Below are positions 15,765-24,692 of a stretch of DNA of 64,000 nucleotides, one piece after another (position 1 is the stretch's first letter; every line of letters starts with the position of its first letter). The stretch comes from Kitasatospora sp. MAA4 (GTDB taxonomy: Bacteria > Actinomycetota > Actinomycetes > Streptomycetales > Streptomycetaceae), in contig NZ_JARZAI010000019.1 of the NCBI RefSeq assembly GCF_029893355.1, forward strand, positions 62,001 to 126,000. The letters are read 5' to 3'. A program made the translations under genes and the position numbers. The notes below the pieces were generated by a model, which saw only the letters and a program-made list of their open reading frames with translations, ran no database searches and was not told the origin of the DNA.

Positions 15765-18490
15765 GTAGCCGTGCTGAGGGCCGCCTTCTGGTCGGAGTCG
15801 AGGGCGTCCAGCTGTGGCTGTGCCTGAGCGGCCTTGAGCTCGGCCTGGATGGTCCTGAGGTCCGGCGCCACGGAGACCGCTGTGCATGCGTCGCCGTCGT
15901 CCGCCAGTTGTCCCAGATAGGCGCTCCAGTCCGCGGCGGCCTTGGCCCAGGGCGGTGCTGGGAACGCGCGGGCTCGTCCGACCGCGGTGACCAGGTTCCG
16001 GCAGTCCTCCTTCAGGTGCTGGTCCCGGGCGATCGCGTCCCAGTCGGGCTGCTGCTTGTCCAACGCCGGGTTCAGCTGCCCGACGTAGCGGAAAAGTGCG
16101 GTGAAGGCGGCCTCCATCTGCCCCTGCCCGCCGCCCTGCAGCCAGAGCATGTAGCTCTCCTTCCCGATTTCCTGCGGGTCGGCGGGCGGCGGCGGTACGT
16201 AGTCCGGTGCGCCCACGCTGTCGACCCGGGTGTGACGCGGCGCTGTCCAGAGGTGCAGAGCAGGCCAGACGGCCAGGGCGAGGAACACCGCGGCCACGGC
16301 AGCCGGTCCCAGCCGCGTCACCACCCCTGGCAGTCCGACCGCTGCGGGACGCGCCCGGGCCCGACGGCTCAGCCTGCGGCCGAGCAACACGCCGAGGACG
16401 GTGAGCGCGGAGCCGAGGACGCCGATGTCCCGCAGGGCATAGAAGGCGACGAAGACGTCACCGGGCCGATGGGTGCCCCAGAGGATGAGGCAGCACAGCA
16501 GGCCGGTGAGCGTGGTGGCGAACAGGGCCGGCATCATTCGCGTTCGCCGCATTCCGAGCAGGAGGCCGGTGCCTGCCTGGACGGCGAGGACGGCGATGAT
16601 CTCCCAGCAGAGGAACACCACCGCGTATCCGTCCCCCGCCCGAATCGCCGCGGACGCCGTCAGGTGCGCCCCCGCCCGCAGGCCGATGTCGATCACCAGC
16701 CAGACCAGCGCCGCGAGGCCCCCGATGCGGGCCGCAGAACGGACGGCCTCGCGTCGAGCCGCCCCCAGGAGCAGGGGGACGAGCCACAGGAGGGGGGCGG
16801 CGAAGAGGGTGGCGGGCCCTATCACCCACAAGAGGATGAAGGGAGCCAGCACGGCCTCGACCACCGCCCGGTCGAGCCCGCTCCCGTGAGCCTGCGACAC
16901 GAAGTGCCGCCACACCGACGCGTCCGCGGACAGCGTCGGTCCGAGCGGCGGGATGAAGTAGTTGAGGGTGTTCCACCAGCGCAGGCACGCCCAGATCGCC
17001 AGCAGCATCGCGGCGGCGGCGAACAGCCGACGTCGTCGACTCGCGGTGGCGAGCAACTGCCAGCAGTGTCCCGCCCAGTGGCACAGCACCAGGACGGCCA
17101 CCAGCATGAGAGCGGCCAGTAGCAGGTCTCGCCGCAAGCCGGCTGTGTCGAACTCCCACGCATTCGCTGCCGGCTGGTGTCGGAGCAGCCGGTCCGCGCG
17201 CAGGACGAGCAGGCCGTACGCCGTGGCCAGGCCGAGGCCGAGGCCGAGGCCCGCGCGGGTGTACACGGCGCGGCCGCCCGCACCGGAGCGGACGAATGCG
17301 GCACCCCGCCAAGCCGACACGACCACCACCAGGGCCGTCAGCAGCGTGGCGGCATCGTGGCTCGCCTGGTAGGCGAACGAGGTGGACGAGAGGTTCGCAC
17401 CCTCCACCGCCTGGGTGGCGTAGTCGCCGGCGATCTGGGCCACGAACGCGGCCGTGAAGGTCTCCCAGAAGCCGGGCCGCAGCAGGCGCTCGGGCTGGTC
17501 CAGCAGCCGCACGCGGTCCAGCAGCCGCGGGTGGGTGTGCCACCAGCGGGTGCCGTCCTGTTCGGCTGACGCCAGGAAGACCTCGCGCAGTGCCGCCGGG
17601 TCGCTCCACTGCGTGGCTCGGGCGTCGGCGTAGCCCTCCCGTGCCCGTAGGACCGAGATGCGTATGACGTAGACCAGCGCGATCAGGACGACGAAGAACC
17701 ATCCCAGATCGACCAGGTTGGTGAGCAGCAGTCCCATCCCGACGCGCAGTGGATTGCGCAGTGGCTGCGTGGTCTGCAGGACCGGATCCACCAGGGTGGC
17801 CAGTACCGGGAGGACGGTCACCAGGACGAACGCCCGCCAGACCGCGAGCGTCAGATAGGTGATGGTCACGTCCCCGTTGCGGATGTGGGCCAGTTCGTGG
17901 GCCAGCACGGCCCTGAACTTCGCCGGGGCGCGCCGTCGTTGAACCAGCAGACCGGCGCTCAGTGAGACCTGGCGCCGACCGAGCCCGCCGAAGGCCTGCC
18001 CGGCGGGGCGCGCATTGGCCGGATCGAGGAGGAACCTCGGCGCGCGGACCAGACCCGCCAGCTCCACCAGCTCCTGCAACTCCTCCTGTAGTGAGGCGGT
18101 TTCGGGCGAGGACAGTTCATCGATCGGGACCAGCCGCGCGCGGCGCCGGTGCCACCACGGGTGCACCGCGAACAGCAGCAGCGCCAGCAGTCCCGTCAGC
18201 CCCAGCGCGCCGGCGATCCACAGGACGTCGGTGAGCGCCAGGCCCGCTATGCAGTGCTCGAAGTGCTGGTGTTTGAGTGTGTCCTGCGGCGAGAGCCAGT
18301 CTCCCATCGGCAGGTAGTAGCCGGTGCGCACCGAGCACCGATCCTCGGGGAGGCCGGTGGTCGGCCGCCAGACGGATACGAACGTCCCCCACCACGTCGC
18401 GGTGACGGTGGCCGCCAACACGATGAGCGAGCTGAACCGCAGCGTCGTGCCGGCCGGGGTGCTGAACGGGCCGTCGGTCGGGCGTGCCAT
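15761..18490 (-). CDS. Large polytopic membrane protein with M48 metallopeptidase domain
   Basis: A 909-residue membrane protein. After two N-terminal helices, an M48 (Ste24/HtpX-like) zinc protease domain has HELAH at about 198-202 (HELAHIRNGD) and REGYADARA as the third-ligand region. M48 enzymes are usually near 300 residues; here about 500 extra residues form roughly ten more membrane helices and a C-terminal extracellular-type tail. It starts 1 bp after the stop of the upstream gene, so the two are coupled. The 3' end shares a CTAG with the convergent hypX stop. The substrate is unknown; membrane protein quality control is a guess. Confidence 0.8.
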   Translation of the reverse strand: MARPTDGPFSTPAGTTLRFSSLIVLAATVTATWWGTFVSVWRPTTGLPEDRCSVRTGYYLPMGDWLSPQDTLKHQHFEHCIAGLALTDVLWIAGALGLTGLLALLLFAVHPWWHRRRARLVPIDELSSPETASLQEELQELVELAGLVRAPRFLLDPANARPAGQAFGGLGRRQVSLSAGLLVQRRRAPAKFRAVLAHELAHIRNGDVTITYLTLAVWRAFVLVTVLPVLATLVDPVLQTTQPLRNPLRVGMGLLLTNLVDLGWFFVVLIALVYVIRISVLRAREGYADARATQWSDPAALREVFLASAEQDGTRWWHTHPRLLDRVRLLDQPERLLRPGFWETFTAAFVAQIAGDYATQAVEGANLSSTSFAYQASHDAATLLTALVVVVSAWRGAAFVRSGAGGRAVYTRAGLGLGLGLATAYGLLVLRADRLLRHQPAANAWEFDTAGLRRDLLLAALMLVAVLVLCHWAGHCWQLLATASRRRRLFAAAAMLLAIWACLRWWNTLNYFIPPLGPTLSADASVWRHFVSQAHGSGLDRAVVEAVLAPFILLWVIGPATLFAAPLLWLVPLLLGAARREAVRSAARIGGLAALVWLVIDIGLRAGAHLTASAAIRAGDGYAVVFLCWEIIAVLAVQAGTGLLLGMRRTRMMPALFATTLTGLLCCLILWGTHRPGDVFVAFYALRDIGVLGSALTVLGVLLGRRLSRRARARPAAVGLPGVVTRLGPAAVAAVFLALAVWPALHLWTAPRHTRVDSVGAPDYVPPPPADPQEIGKESYMLWLQGGGQGQMEAAFTALFRYVGQLNPALDKQQPDWDAIARDQHLKEDCRNLVTAVGRARAFPAPPWAKAAADWSAYLGQLADDGDACTAVSVAPDLRTIQAELKAAQAQPQLDALDSDQKAALSTAT

Positions 18491-18491
18491 C

Positions 18492-19025
18492 TCAGGCGGC
18501 TCCGGCGTCGTCGCCCACCGGTGAGCCCGGCGCAGGCAGTTGGTCCTCGGCCGCTGCGAGCAGCGCGTCCACCAGCGGCTGTGCCTGCTCTTCCGGAATG
18601 CCCAGTTGCCTTGCCTGGCTGAGGAGTTGGTCCCGCAGTGCGGTGGCGCCCGCCGTCGCCTCCGGCGCCTCGGCCGGGCCGCTCGGGCTGTCCACCGCAC
18701 GGTCCGCGCGACGAAGCCTGCGCCAGGCGCGCTGCACTCCATGACCGCCCCGCTTGAGGACCTCGTCGCTGACGTTGTCCAGCAGCCGGTTGTACAGCGA
18801 AGTCGCCAACGTCAGCGCCAGCGGGCTGATCAACATCTCCGCGGCGTCCCACCCCGACGCGATGATCCCGTCCGTGTACCGCCGCTCGCGCGGAACCTCG
18901 CCGCGGCTGACGAACTGCGCGGCCAGCGGCTCGAAGATCACCGACTCCTCCGGCGCCACGGCGCCCACCGCCCGTCGGGCGGCCTCGGAAATCAACTCCC
19001 GCCGTCGGGTATCCACCTCGCGCAC
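18492..19025 (-). CDS. Uncharacterised protein coupled to the M48 membrane protease
   Basis: A 177-residue soluble protein of unrecognised family. The centre is helical and moderately hydrophobic (ISPLALTLATSLYNRLLDNV). The C-terminal part has a helical segment (LSQARQLGIPEEQAQPLVDALLAAA) and a Pro/Gly tail. GTG 19025 is chosen because GGAAGGGAAG lies just before it; an ATG at 19070 would add 15 residues without a better site. Its stop is 1 bp from the protease start, so the two products probably work together, for example as adaptor and protease. Confidence 0.62.
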   Translation of the reverse strand: MREVDTRRRELISEAARRAVGAVAPEESVIFEPLAAQFVSRGEVPRERRYTDGIIASGWDAAEMLISPLALTLATSLYNRLLDNVSDEVLKRGGHGVQRAWRRLRRADRAVDSPSGPAEAPEATAGATALRDQLLSQARQLGIPEEQAQPLVDALLAAAEDQLPAPGSPVGDDAGAA

Positions 19026-19124
19026 AGCACTTCCCTTCCCACCCCAATGGCCCCCGGTGCTGAGATTCAACCACCAAGTGCCGTTGTTCGAGATGGACTT
19101 GCGGCAATCAGGGCAGGCCGATCG

Positions 19125-19601
19125 TCAGGCCCGGCCCGCCGGTGCGCGGTGCGGGGTGCTTGCGGTCGGTGCCGTCGTCTTCTTCGGGGTGCGGGCGCCG
19201 GGGAGGAGTCCGTCCAGGGCGAGGCTGCCGGGGCCGGTCACGGCGATGCTGAGGAAGATCCAGCAGAACAGCACCGAGAGCTCGCCGCCGTTCTGGATCG
19301 GCCACAGCGCGTGTTCCTGGTGGACGGTGAAGTACGCGTACGCCATCGAGCCCGAGCAGAGCAGCGCGGCGGACCGGGTGCCGAGGCCCAGCAGGACCAG
19401 CGCGCCGCCGACCAGCTGGATGAGCGCGGCCCACCAGCCCGGCCACTGGCCGACCGGCAGGGTGGTGCCGTGCGCGCCGCCGAAGACGCCGAGGACCGAC
19501 GCGGCGCCGTGGCAGGCGAAGAGCAGGCCGGTCACGATGCGTAACAGCCCCTGCACGTGCGGGCGGGCGGAGGCGGCGGCCGAGCGGGCGGCGACGATCA
19601 T
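19125..19601 (-). CDS. DoxX-family membrane protein
   Basis: A 158-residue protein with four hydrophobic helices and the DoxX family pattern (GLLRIVTGLLFACHGAASVLG near residue 20, read in parts, then GGALVLLGLGTR and SIAVTGPGSLALDGLL). DoxX-like proteins are linked to redox or thiol stress in membranes. ATG 19601 has AGGGAG 5-10 bp upstream. It is oriented away from the small gene at 19811. Confidence 0.8.
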   Translation of the reverse strand: MIVAARSAAASARPHVQGLLRIVTGLLFACHGAASVLGVFGGAHGTTLPVGQWPGWWAALIQLVGGALVLLGLGTRSAALLCSGSMAYAYFTVHQEHALWPIQNGGELSVLFCWIFLSIAVTGPGSLALDGLLPGARTPKKTTAPTASTPHRAPAGRA

Positions 19602-19810
19602 GGGTCTCCCTTGGGTGATGCGCCGCGGGACGGGCGCATATGAGGTGGACCTGTCAGATTCTGGGGGGCTGGCGGCGGTCGAGTCCAGAGGGCGAAGCGC
19701 TGAGTACCGTCTGAATCCGCCGCGCGCGGGCGCCGGCATTTTCACCCGGCCCAGCGAGGTTTAGGCGGCGTCCGGGCCGGTCAGAGGCCCACTGAGGGTA
19801 GGAGTCCGCC

Positions 19811-20056
19811 ATGAACGTGATCGAACGCTATGCCATCACCCTCCCCGGCACTCCGGGGACGCACGCCCCGCCCCGGGTGGTGACCGTTGCGCTGTCCGGT
19901 CGGCTCGGAGCGGACGGGCGACCGGTGTACGCGGACGAGACCGGTGAGTTCCTGGTGCAGATCAGTGCCGACGGTATCGCCGAGCCGCTGGTGGAGCAGC
20001 CCGGCCCGTGCACGACGAAGTGCCTGCACGCCGTCCCGCTGCCGGGACCGCGCTGA
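19811..20056 (+). CDS. Small hypothetical protein (DUF6296-like)
   Basis: An 81-residue cytoplasmic protein (starts MNVIERYAITLPGTPG, ends CTTKCLHAVPLPGPR) with TAGGAG upstream of ATG 19811. It resembles small streptomycete proteins that begin with RYAITLPG and carry a VYADETGEF segment; I recall these as DUF6296 but cannot confirm it. Two Cys near the C-terminus are notable. Function unknown. Confidence 0.6.
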   Translation: MNVIERYAITLPGTPGTHAPPRVVTVALSGRLGADGRPVYADETGEFLVQISADGIAEPLVEQPGPCTTKCLHAVPLPGPR

Positions 20057-20138
20057 CGACGGTCGCGGGGACCAGGGACGATGCATCGTCGTGCTTGGAA
20101 GCCCGCGCCGCACTCACCCACTGACCCTCGCGGGCCCG

Positions 20139-21242
20139 TCAGGTCGCGGGCGGGGTGCGGAGTTCGCTGATGACGGCCCAGGCGACCGAGACGAGGGGGA
20201 GGGCGACCACGGCGCCGATCACGCCGTACAGGATGCCGCCGGCGGTGACGGAGAGGGCGACGGCGACGGGGTGGATGCTGACGGCCCAGCTCATCACCAC
20301 GGGGTGCAGCAGATGGCCCTCGATCTGGCCGATCACCACGATCAGGGCCAGCACGATCAGGGCGGTGACCGGGCCCTTGGCGGCCAGCGCGACCACGGCG
20401 GCGATCGCCAGGGCGACGGGTGAGCCGATCAGCGGGATGAGGGTGGCGAAGAACTCCAGGACCGTCAGCGGCAGCGCCAGCGGCACGCCGAGGACGAGCA
20501 GGGCGATGCCGACCAGGATCGCGTTGGTGCCGGAGACGATCATGATGCCGCGGGTGTAGCCGGCGAAGGTGCGCCAGGCGGCCTGGCCGGCCCGGGTGGT
20601 GCCGTCGCGGGAGCCCGCCGGGAACTGGCGCTGCGCCCAGCGCCACATGCCGTCGCCCGAGTGGATGAAGAAGATCGAGCAGAACAGCGCGAGGGCGGCG
20701 CCGGCGGCGATCTCGAAGACCCGTCCGGCCTCGTTCACCGCGGTGCTGACGAGCGTCGAGCGGTGGGCCGACAGGAAGGTGCTGAGCTTGGACTTGAGTC
20801 CGGAGAGACTGTTCGCCTTCAGGTGGAACGGCGCTCCCTCCAGCCACTTCTCGATCCGGTCGAGCCCGCCGCTGAAGTCGTTGCCCAGGGTGTGTGACTC
20901 ACTGGCCACGGTCTCGCCGACCAGGGAGAGCAGCCCGGCGAGCAGCAGCAGCGCCCCGAGGACGGTCACCACGACGGCGAGCACGCGCGGCATCAGCCGG
21001 GCGAGCCGGTCGGCGGCCGGGCGCAGGATCGCGGTGATCACCAGGGCGACGAAGACCGCCACCACCGGCAGCACCAGACGGCCGACCACGATCACCACCG
21101 CGTAGGCGGCCACGCCCATGACCAGCAGCCGCCAGGCGTACCCCGCGGCGCGCTGCATCCCGGGCCCGACCGTCGTGCCGGGCCTGGTGGGCGCGATCGG
21201 GGTGGCCCGCCGTTCGGCGTTCCTCCTGCGCGGCGATGGCAT
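20139..21242 (-). CDS. AI-2E-family transporter
   Basis: A 367-residue membrane protein of the AI-2E (TqsA/PerM) family. It has two N-terminal helices (about 35-85), an amphipathic middle (about 110-190) and five to six C-terminal helices with conserved TRGIMIVSGTNAIL and PLIGSPVALAIAA. Family members export small molecules or act as Na+/H+ antiporters. ATG 21242 is chosen because AGGAGGAG lies just upstream and it gives a typical length. Confidence 0.84.
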   Translation of the reverse strand: MPSPRRRNAERRATPIAPTRPGTTVGPGMQRAAGYAWRLLVMGVAAYAVVIVVGRLVLPVVAVFVALVITAILRPAADRLARLMPRVLAVVVTVLGALLLLAGLLSLVGETVASESHTLGNDFSGGLDRIEKWLEGAPFHLKANSLSGLKSKLSTFLSAHRSTLVSTAVNEAGRVFEIAAGAALALFCSIFFIHSGDGMWRWAQRQFPAGSRDGTTRAGQAAWRTFAGYTRGIMIVSGTNAILVGIALLVLGVPLALPLTVLEFFATLIPLIGSPVALAIAAVVALAAKGPVTALIVLALIVVIGQIEGHLLHPVVMSWAVSIHPVAVALSVTAGGILYGVIGAVVALPLVSVAWAVISELRTPPAT

Positions 21243-21421
21243 CCGGCTCCTCCTGGTCGGGCACGGTGGGCGTAGACCGACCGGCCTTAGCCACCGTAGA
21301 TCGCCGCGCCGCGCCGGAGCCCCAGCGCCACGAGGTACCGCCCGAATGCCGAACCGCCCGCCGCGACCGAGGGACGGCTGCGACGGGCGGGTGCGGTGCC
21401 AGGTACTGCGGTGAGGGCGGA

Positions 21422-23437
21422 TCAGTTCTCGTGGGCCGAAGCGTCGTCCACCAGGAACGCGGTGGTGGCGGTGCTGCCGGACTCGTGCGAGACCAGTTCC
21501 AGGCCGATCGTGGTGCCGAAGCCGACCTGGTTGATGTACGGGGACAGGTCCACCGACTGGTACTGGTAGCCGGGGGTCGCGCCCTTGCTGCTCCACGTCC
21601 TGACCGTGCCGAGCGGCTGCTTGGTGTACTGGTCGATGGCGATCAGCGACAGCGTGTCGGGGGTGGCCGAGGTGTTCGTGGTCTCGGTGTCGAGCCAGAA
21701 CGAGAACGACGCGGCGGTGTAGCCCGGGTAGGTGTTCAGGTACTGGGTGATCGAGTCGTCGCTGCCGACGCTCTGGCCGAGCCAGGCGTACCAGCTGCCC
21801 GAGTGCGCCGAGTGCAGGCTGGACGGGGTGATGATGTTGTAGCCGGACGGGCTCCACGCGTCGGTCATCCCGGTGTGGTTGACGTCGGCCGAGCCGTTCT
21901 CGAAGCCGGGGTCGATGAGCTGCTCGATCGAGCCGCAGCCCGCCCTGGAGCCGGCGGCGACGTTCTCCCAGAACCCGGTGCTCGCGGTCTTGCCGGCGGT
22001 GTCGACGGCGTTGACGGTGATCCGTACGTAGCCGTTGGTCGCGGCGGCGCTACCGGAGATGACGCCGGTCGAGGCGTTGATGCTGAGCCCCTGCGGCAGG
22101 CCGGTGGCGCTGTAGCTGACCGCTGCTCCGGCGCTGTCGGCGGCGACCGCCGGTATCGAGAGCGGCGTGTTGGGAACGTCCGTGCGGTCGCACATGGTGC
22201 TGAGCACCACGGGCGGGCCGGTGTAGACCGGGTCCGAGGCGCTGCACAGGTGGTCGGTGTTGGACCAGAGCGTCTGCAGCGGGAAGGAGCCGGTGGACAG
22301 GTTCTCGGTGAACAGCCCGCCGTTCGAACCGGCCGGGATCCAGGCGCACTTGTCCGCGACCTCCTGGCCGGTGGCGTCGGTCCAGCCGCCGGGGGTGTTC
22401 GGGTCGGTCAGCGTCTCGGCGTACTCGTGGCCGCCGATGATGCCGTAGCCGTCGAGGCGGCCGCGCGCGGTGTTCTCACCGAACCAGTTGGTGCCGCAGC
22501 CGGCGACGTCCGTCAGGTAGGGCATGTTGGTGTAGGCGAGCTGGCCGTACGAGGAGTGCTCGAAGTCGTGCCAGGCGCAGTACCCGAGCTCCTTCCAGGT
22601 GTCCGGGTCGGTCCCCTGCGGCGAGTCGATGATGTACTGCACGTTGCGGTTCTGCGCCTCGGTGGTGTTGCCGAAGTGCTGTGCGGCAGCGGCTGCTTCG
22701 GCGCCGAGCTGCGGCTCGTTCGCGGACTGCGGGGCCGCTGCGGCGTTGTCCACCCAGACGCCGGCGAGCACGCTGCCGGCCTTCGGGTACGGGATGTGCG
22801 CGGCGCTCGCCGGGCACTGGATGGTGCCGGCCGGGATGCCTTCGCAGTACTGGGTGATGACCCCGCTCCAGCCGTCGCCGGCGCTGCCCAGGCCCTTGAA
22901 GAAGTCCTGCTGGTACGGCGCGGCCTGGTCGGCGTCCTTGGACATCACGACGTCGCCGCTGGCGTTGGTGGACGGGGTGCCCCACTGGGAGCCCCAGAGC
23001 ACCAGGTACACCTTCGGCGGGCCGATGACCACACCGGTCGAGTCCTGGCCGCCCTTGTACTGCATCTGCAGGTCGTACTGGTTGGAGACGTACCCGTCAT
23101 CGGGGTTGCCGGTGGAGGGGTCGGCACCGTCGGCCGTCTGCGGGTGCATCTTGCCACCGGAGCCGCCCGTGCCCGGGGCCGGACGGGCGGCGCCGACCCT
23201 GCCGAGCGACGCGGGCTTCGCGGTGGTCTTGGTCGCCTTGGCCACCTTCGGGGTGCCGGGCTGGACCTGCATCCAGCCGCTGGCCGTGGTCTGTACCCAG
23301 CCCGCGGAGGCGGGGTGCGGGTCGGCCGTGGCGGACAGCGGGTTGGCGACGAGTCCGGCGCCGGCCATGGCCACGACGAGCCCGGTGAACACGGCTCGCT
23401 TGCCGCGCCGGAACAGGCCGTATCTGAGTCTGGTCAC
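21422..23437 (-). CDS. Secreted protein with HEYAE motif and putative Ig-like domain
   Basis: A 671-residue exported protein. The signal peptide covers about 1-38 (RRGKRAV start, hydrophobic GLVVAMAGAGLV, cleavage near SATADP). The first half (130-400) contains VYLVLWGSQWG, CAWHDFEH (287-294) and GGHEYAETLTD (HEYAE at 337-341). This recalls metal-binding secreted families but is not a canonical HExxH protease. A putative Ig (He_PIG-like) domain follows (IPAVAADSAG to VDTAGK), then a C-terminal beta-rich domain starting QLIDPGFENGS, typical of carbohydrate-binding modules. GTG 23437 is taken as the start, preceded by AAAGGGA. Extracellular hydrolase or cell-surface role; substrate unknown. Confidence 0.7.
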   Translation of the reverse strand: MTRLRYGLFRRGKRAVFTGLVVAMAGAGLVANPLSATADPHPASAGWVQTTASGWMQVQPGTPKVAKATKTTAKPASLGRVGAARPAPGTGGSGGKMHPQTADGADPSTGNPDDGYVSNQYDLQMQYKGGQDSTGVVIGPPKVYLVLWGSQWGTPSTNASGDVVMSKDADQAAPYQQDFFKGLGSAGDGWSGVITQYCEGIPAGTIQCPASAAHIPYPKAGSVLAGVWVDNAAAAPQSANEPQLGAEAAAAAQHFGNTTEAQNRNVQYIIDSPQGTDPDTWKELGYCAWHDFEHSSYGQLAYTNMPYLTDVAGCGTNWFGENTARGRLDGYGIIGGHEYAETLTDPNTPGGWTDATGQEVADKCAWIPAGSNGGLFTENLSTGSFPLQTLWSNTDHLCSASDPVYTGPPVVLSTMCDRTDVPNTPLSIPAVAADSAGAAVSYSATGLPQGLSINASTGVISGSAAATNGYVRITVNAVDTAGKTASTGFWENVAAGSRAGCGSIEQLIDPGFENGSADVNHTGMTDAWSPSGYNIITPSSLHSAHSGSWYAWLGQSVGSDDSITQYLNTYPGYTAASFSFWLDTETTNTSATPDTLSLIAIDQYTKQPLGTVRTWSSKGATPGYQYQSVDLSPYINQVGFGTTIGLELVSHESGSTATTAFLVDDASAHEN

Positions 23438-23522
23438 GTTGACACAGTCCCTTTCGGGTGGGGGAGTGGGGGTGCGAGGGGGGACCGAGCGCGGGGGAGG
23501 AAACAACAGTGGAATTGCGGGG

Positions 23523-23570
23523 GCACTGTGACGCTCTATCAGTGCAATACTATATTGCAATGTCGCACTG
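23523..23570. promoter_or_regulatory. AT-rich divergent promoter region with nested inverted repeats
   Basis: TGCAAT (23543-23548) and ATTGCA (23554-23559) flank ACTAT, and are nested inside CAGTGC (23540-23545) and GCACTG (23565-23570). Another GCACTG is at 23523-23528. The surrounding 100 bp is unusually AT-rich for this genome and lies between the secreted-protein gene and the LLM oxidoreductase gene. It looks like an operator for a dimeric repressor. Confidence 0.55.
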
Positions 23571-23727
23571 CGCACAAGAGTCCACATGTTCGCGCTAAAT
23601 CAAACAATTATCAGCTGACCGACCGTCACTTCCATGCGGTTCGTACGCCGCTGCGGCCCGCCCGCGCCGCTATCGTGGACAGCCGGGCGGACCGGCGGGC
23701 CGTCCGCTCCCCAGCTGAGGACTGGTC

Positions 23728-24600
23728 ATGAAACTCGGTCTGCACTACTGGAACTACTCGACCCCCACCGACCCCGCGCTGATCGGTCCGACGCTGGCGC
23801 AGACCGCGCGGATCGCCGAGCAGTCCGGGGTCGACGCGTTCACCGTGATGGATCACTACTTCCAGATGGAGCACCGCACGGGCAGCGCCGACCAGCCGAT
23901 GCTGGAGGCGTACACAGCGCTCGGGTACGTGGCGGCGCTGACCGAGCGGATGGAACTCGGAGTGCTGGTCACGGGCGTGATGTACCGCCACCCCGGGCTG
24001 CTGGCGAAGATCGTCGCCAGCATCGACGTGCTCTCCGGTGGCCGGGCCAGGTTCGGCATCGGAGCCTCCTGGTACGAGCGCGAGCAGCGCGCCCTCGGCG
24101 TACCGGTGGTTCCGGTGGGCGAGCGGTTCGAGCGACTGGAGGAGACGCTGCAGATCTGCCTGCAGATGTGGAGCGACGACAACGGCCCCTACCAGGGCCG
24201 GCACTACCAGCTGGAGGAGACGCTGTGCGTCCCGCAGCCGCTGCGGCGGCCGCACCCGCCGATCATGATCGGCGGCGGTGGTGAGAAGAAGACCCTGCTG
24301 ATGGTCGCCCGGTACGCCGACTCCTGCAACCTGTTCGCCACCACACCGGACGAAGTCGCCCACAAGCTCCAGGTGTTGCGTGCGCACTGCGAGGACGAGG
24401 GCCGCGACTACGACGCCATCGCGAAGACCGCGGTGGCCGGCGGCCCGGTGCTGGATGACGTCGACGGCTTCCTCGCCTCCGCCGAGCAGTACGCGCGGTT
24501 GGGCATCAGTGAGCTCCAGTTGCTGCCGGACCGCCACCCGGTCACCTTCGCCGAACAGGTCGCCGAGCGGGTCCTCCCGCGGCTCGCCGCGATCGGCTAG
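23728..24600 (+). CDS. LLM-class F420-dependent oxidoreductase
   Basis: A 290-residue luciferase-like TIM-barrel protein. Family features are GLHYWNY at the start, VMDHYFQM, GVLVTGVMYRHP and the GRARFGIGASWYEREQRALG segment typical of F420-dependent members. It would catalyse hydride transfer with F420 (or FMN) on an unknown substrate. ATG 23728 follows GAGGA. It is divergent from the secreted protein gene across the nested-repeat region and is followed by a decayed gene. Confidence 0.83.
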   Translation: MKLGLHYWNYSTPTDPALIGPTLAQTARIAEQSGVDAFTVMDHYFQMEHRTGSADQPMLEAYTALGYVAALTERMELGVLVTGVMYRHPGLLAKIVASIDVLSGGRARFGIGASWYEREQRALGVPVVPVGERFERLEETLQICLQMWSDDNGPYQGRHYQLEETLCVPQPLRRPHPPIMIGGGGEKKTLLMVARYADSCNLFATTPDEVAHKLQVLRAHCEDEGRDYDAIAKTAVAGGPVLDDVDGFLASAEQYARLGISELQLLPDRHPVTFAEQVAERVLPRLAAIG

Positions 24601-24692
24601 GGCGCGGTTGGCCGGCCTGCGCGCTCAGGCGTCCGCGTCCGCGGCGGCCAGCAGCTCGCAGGCGTCGAAGTTCATGCAGCCGCAAAGCTCTG

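Noticed and set aside
24601..24692. Minus-strand orphan C-terminus CGCMNFDACELLAAADADA
   Set aside because: Only about 20 residues precede an antisense overlap with the MFS pseudogene; no start or family. It may be the end of a deleted gene.
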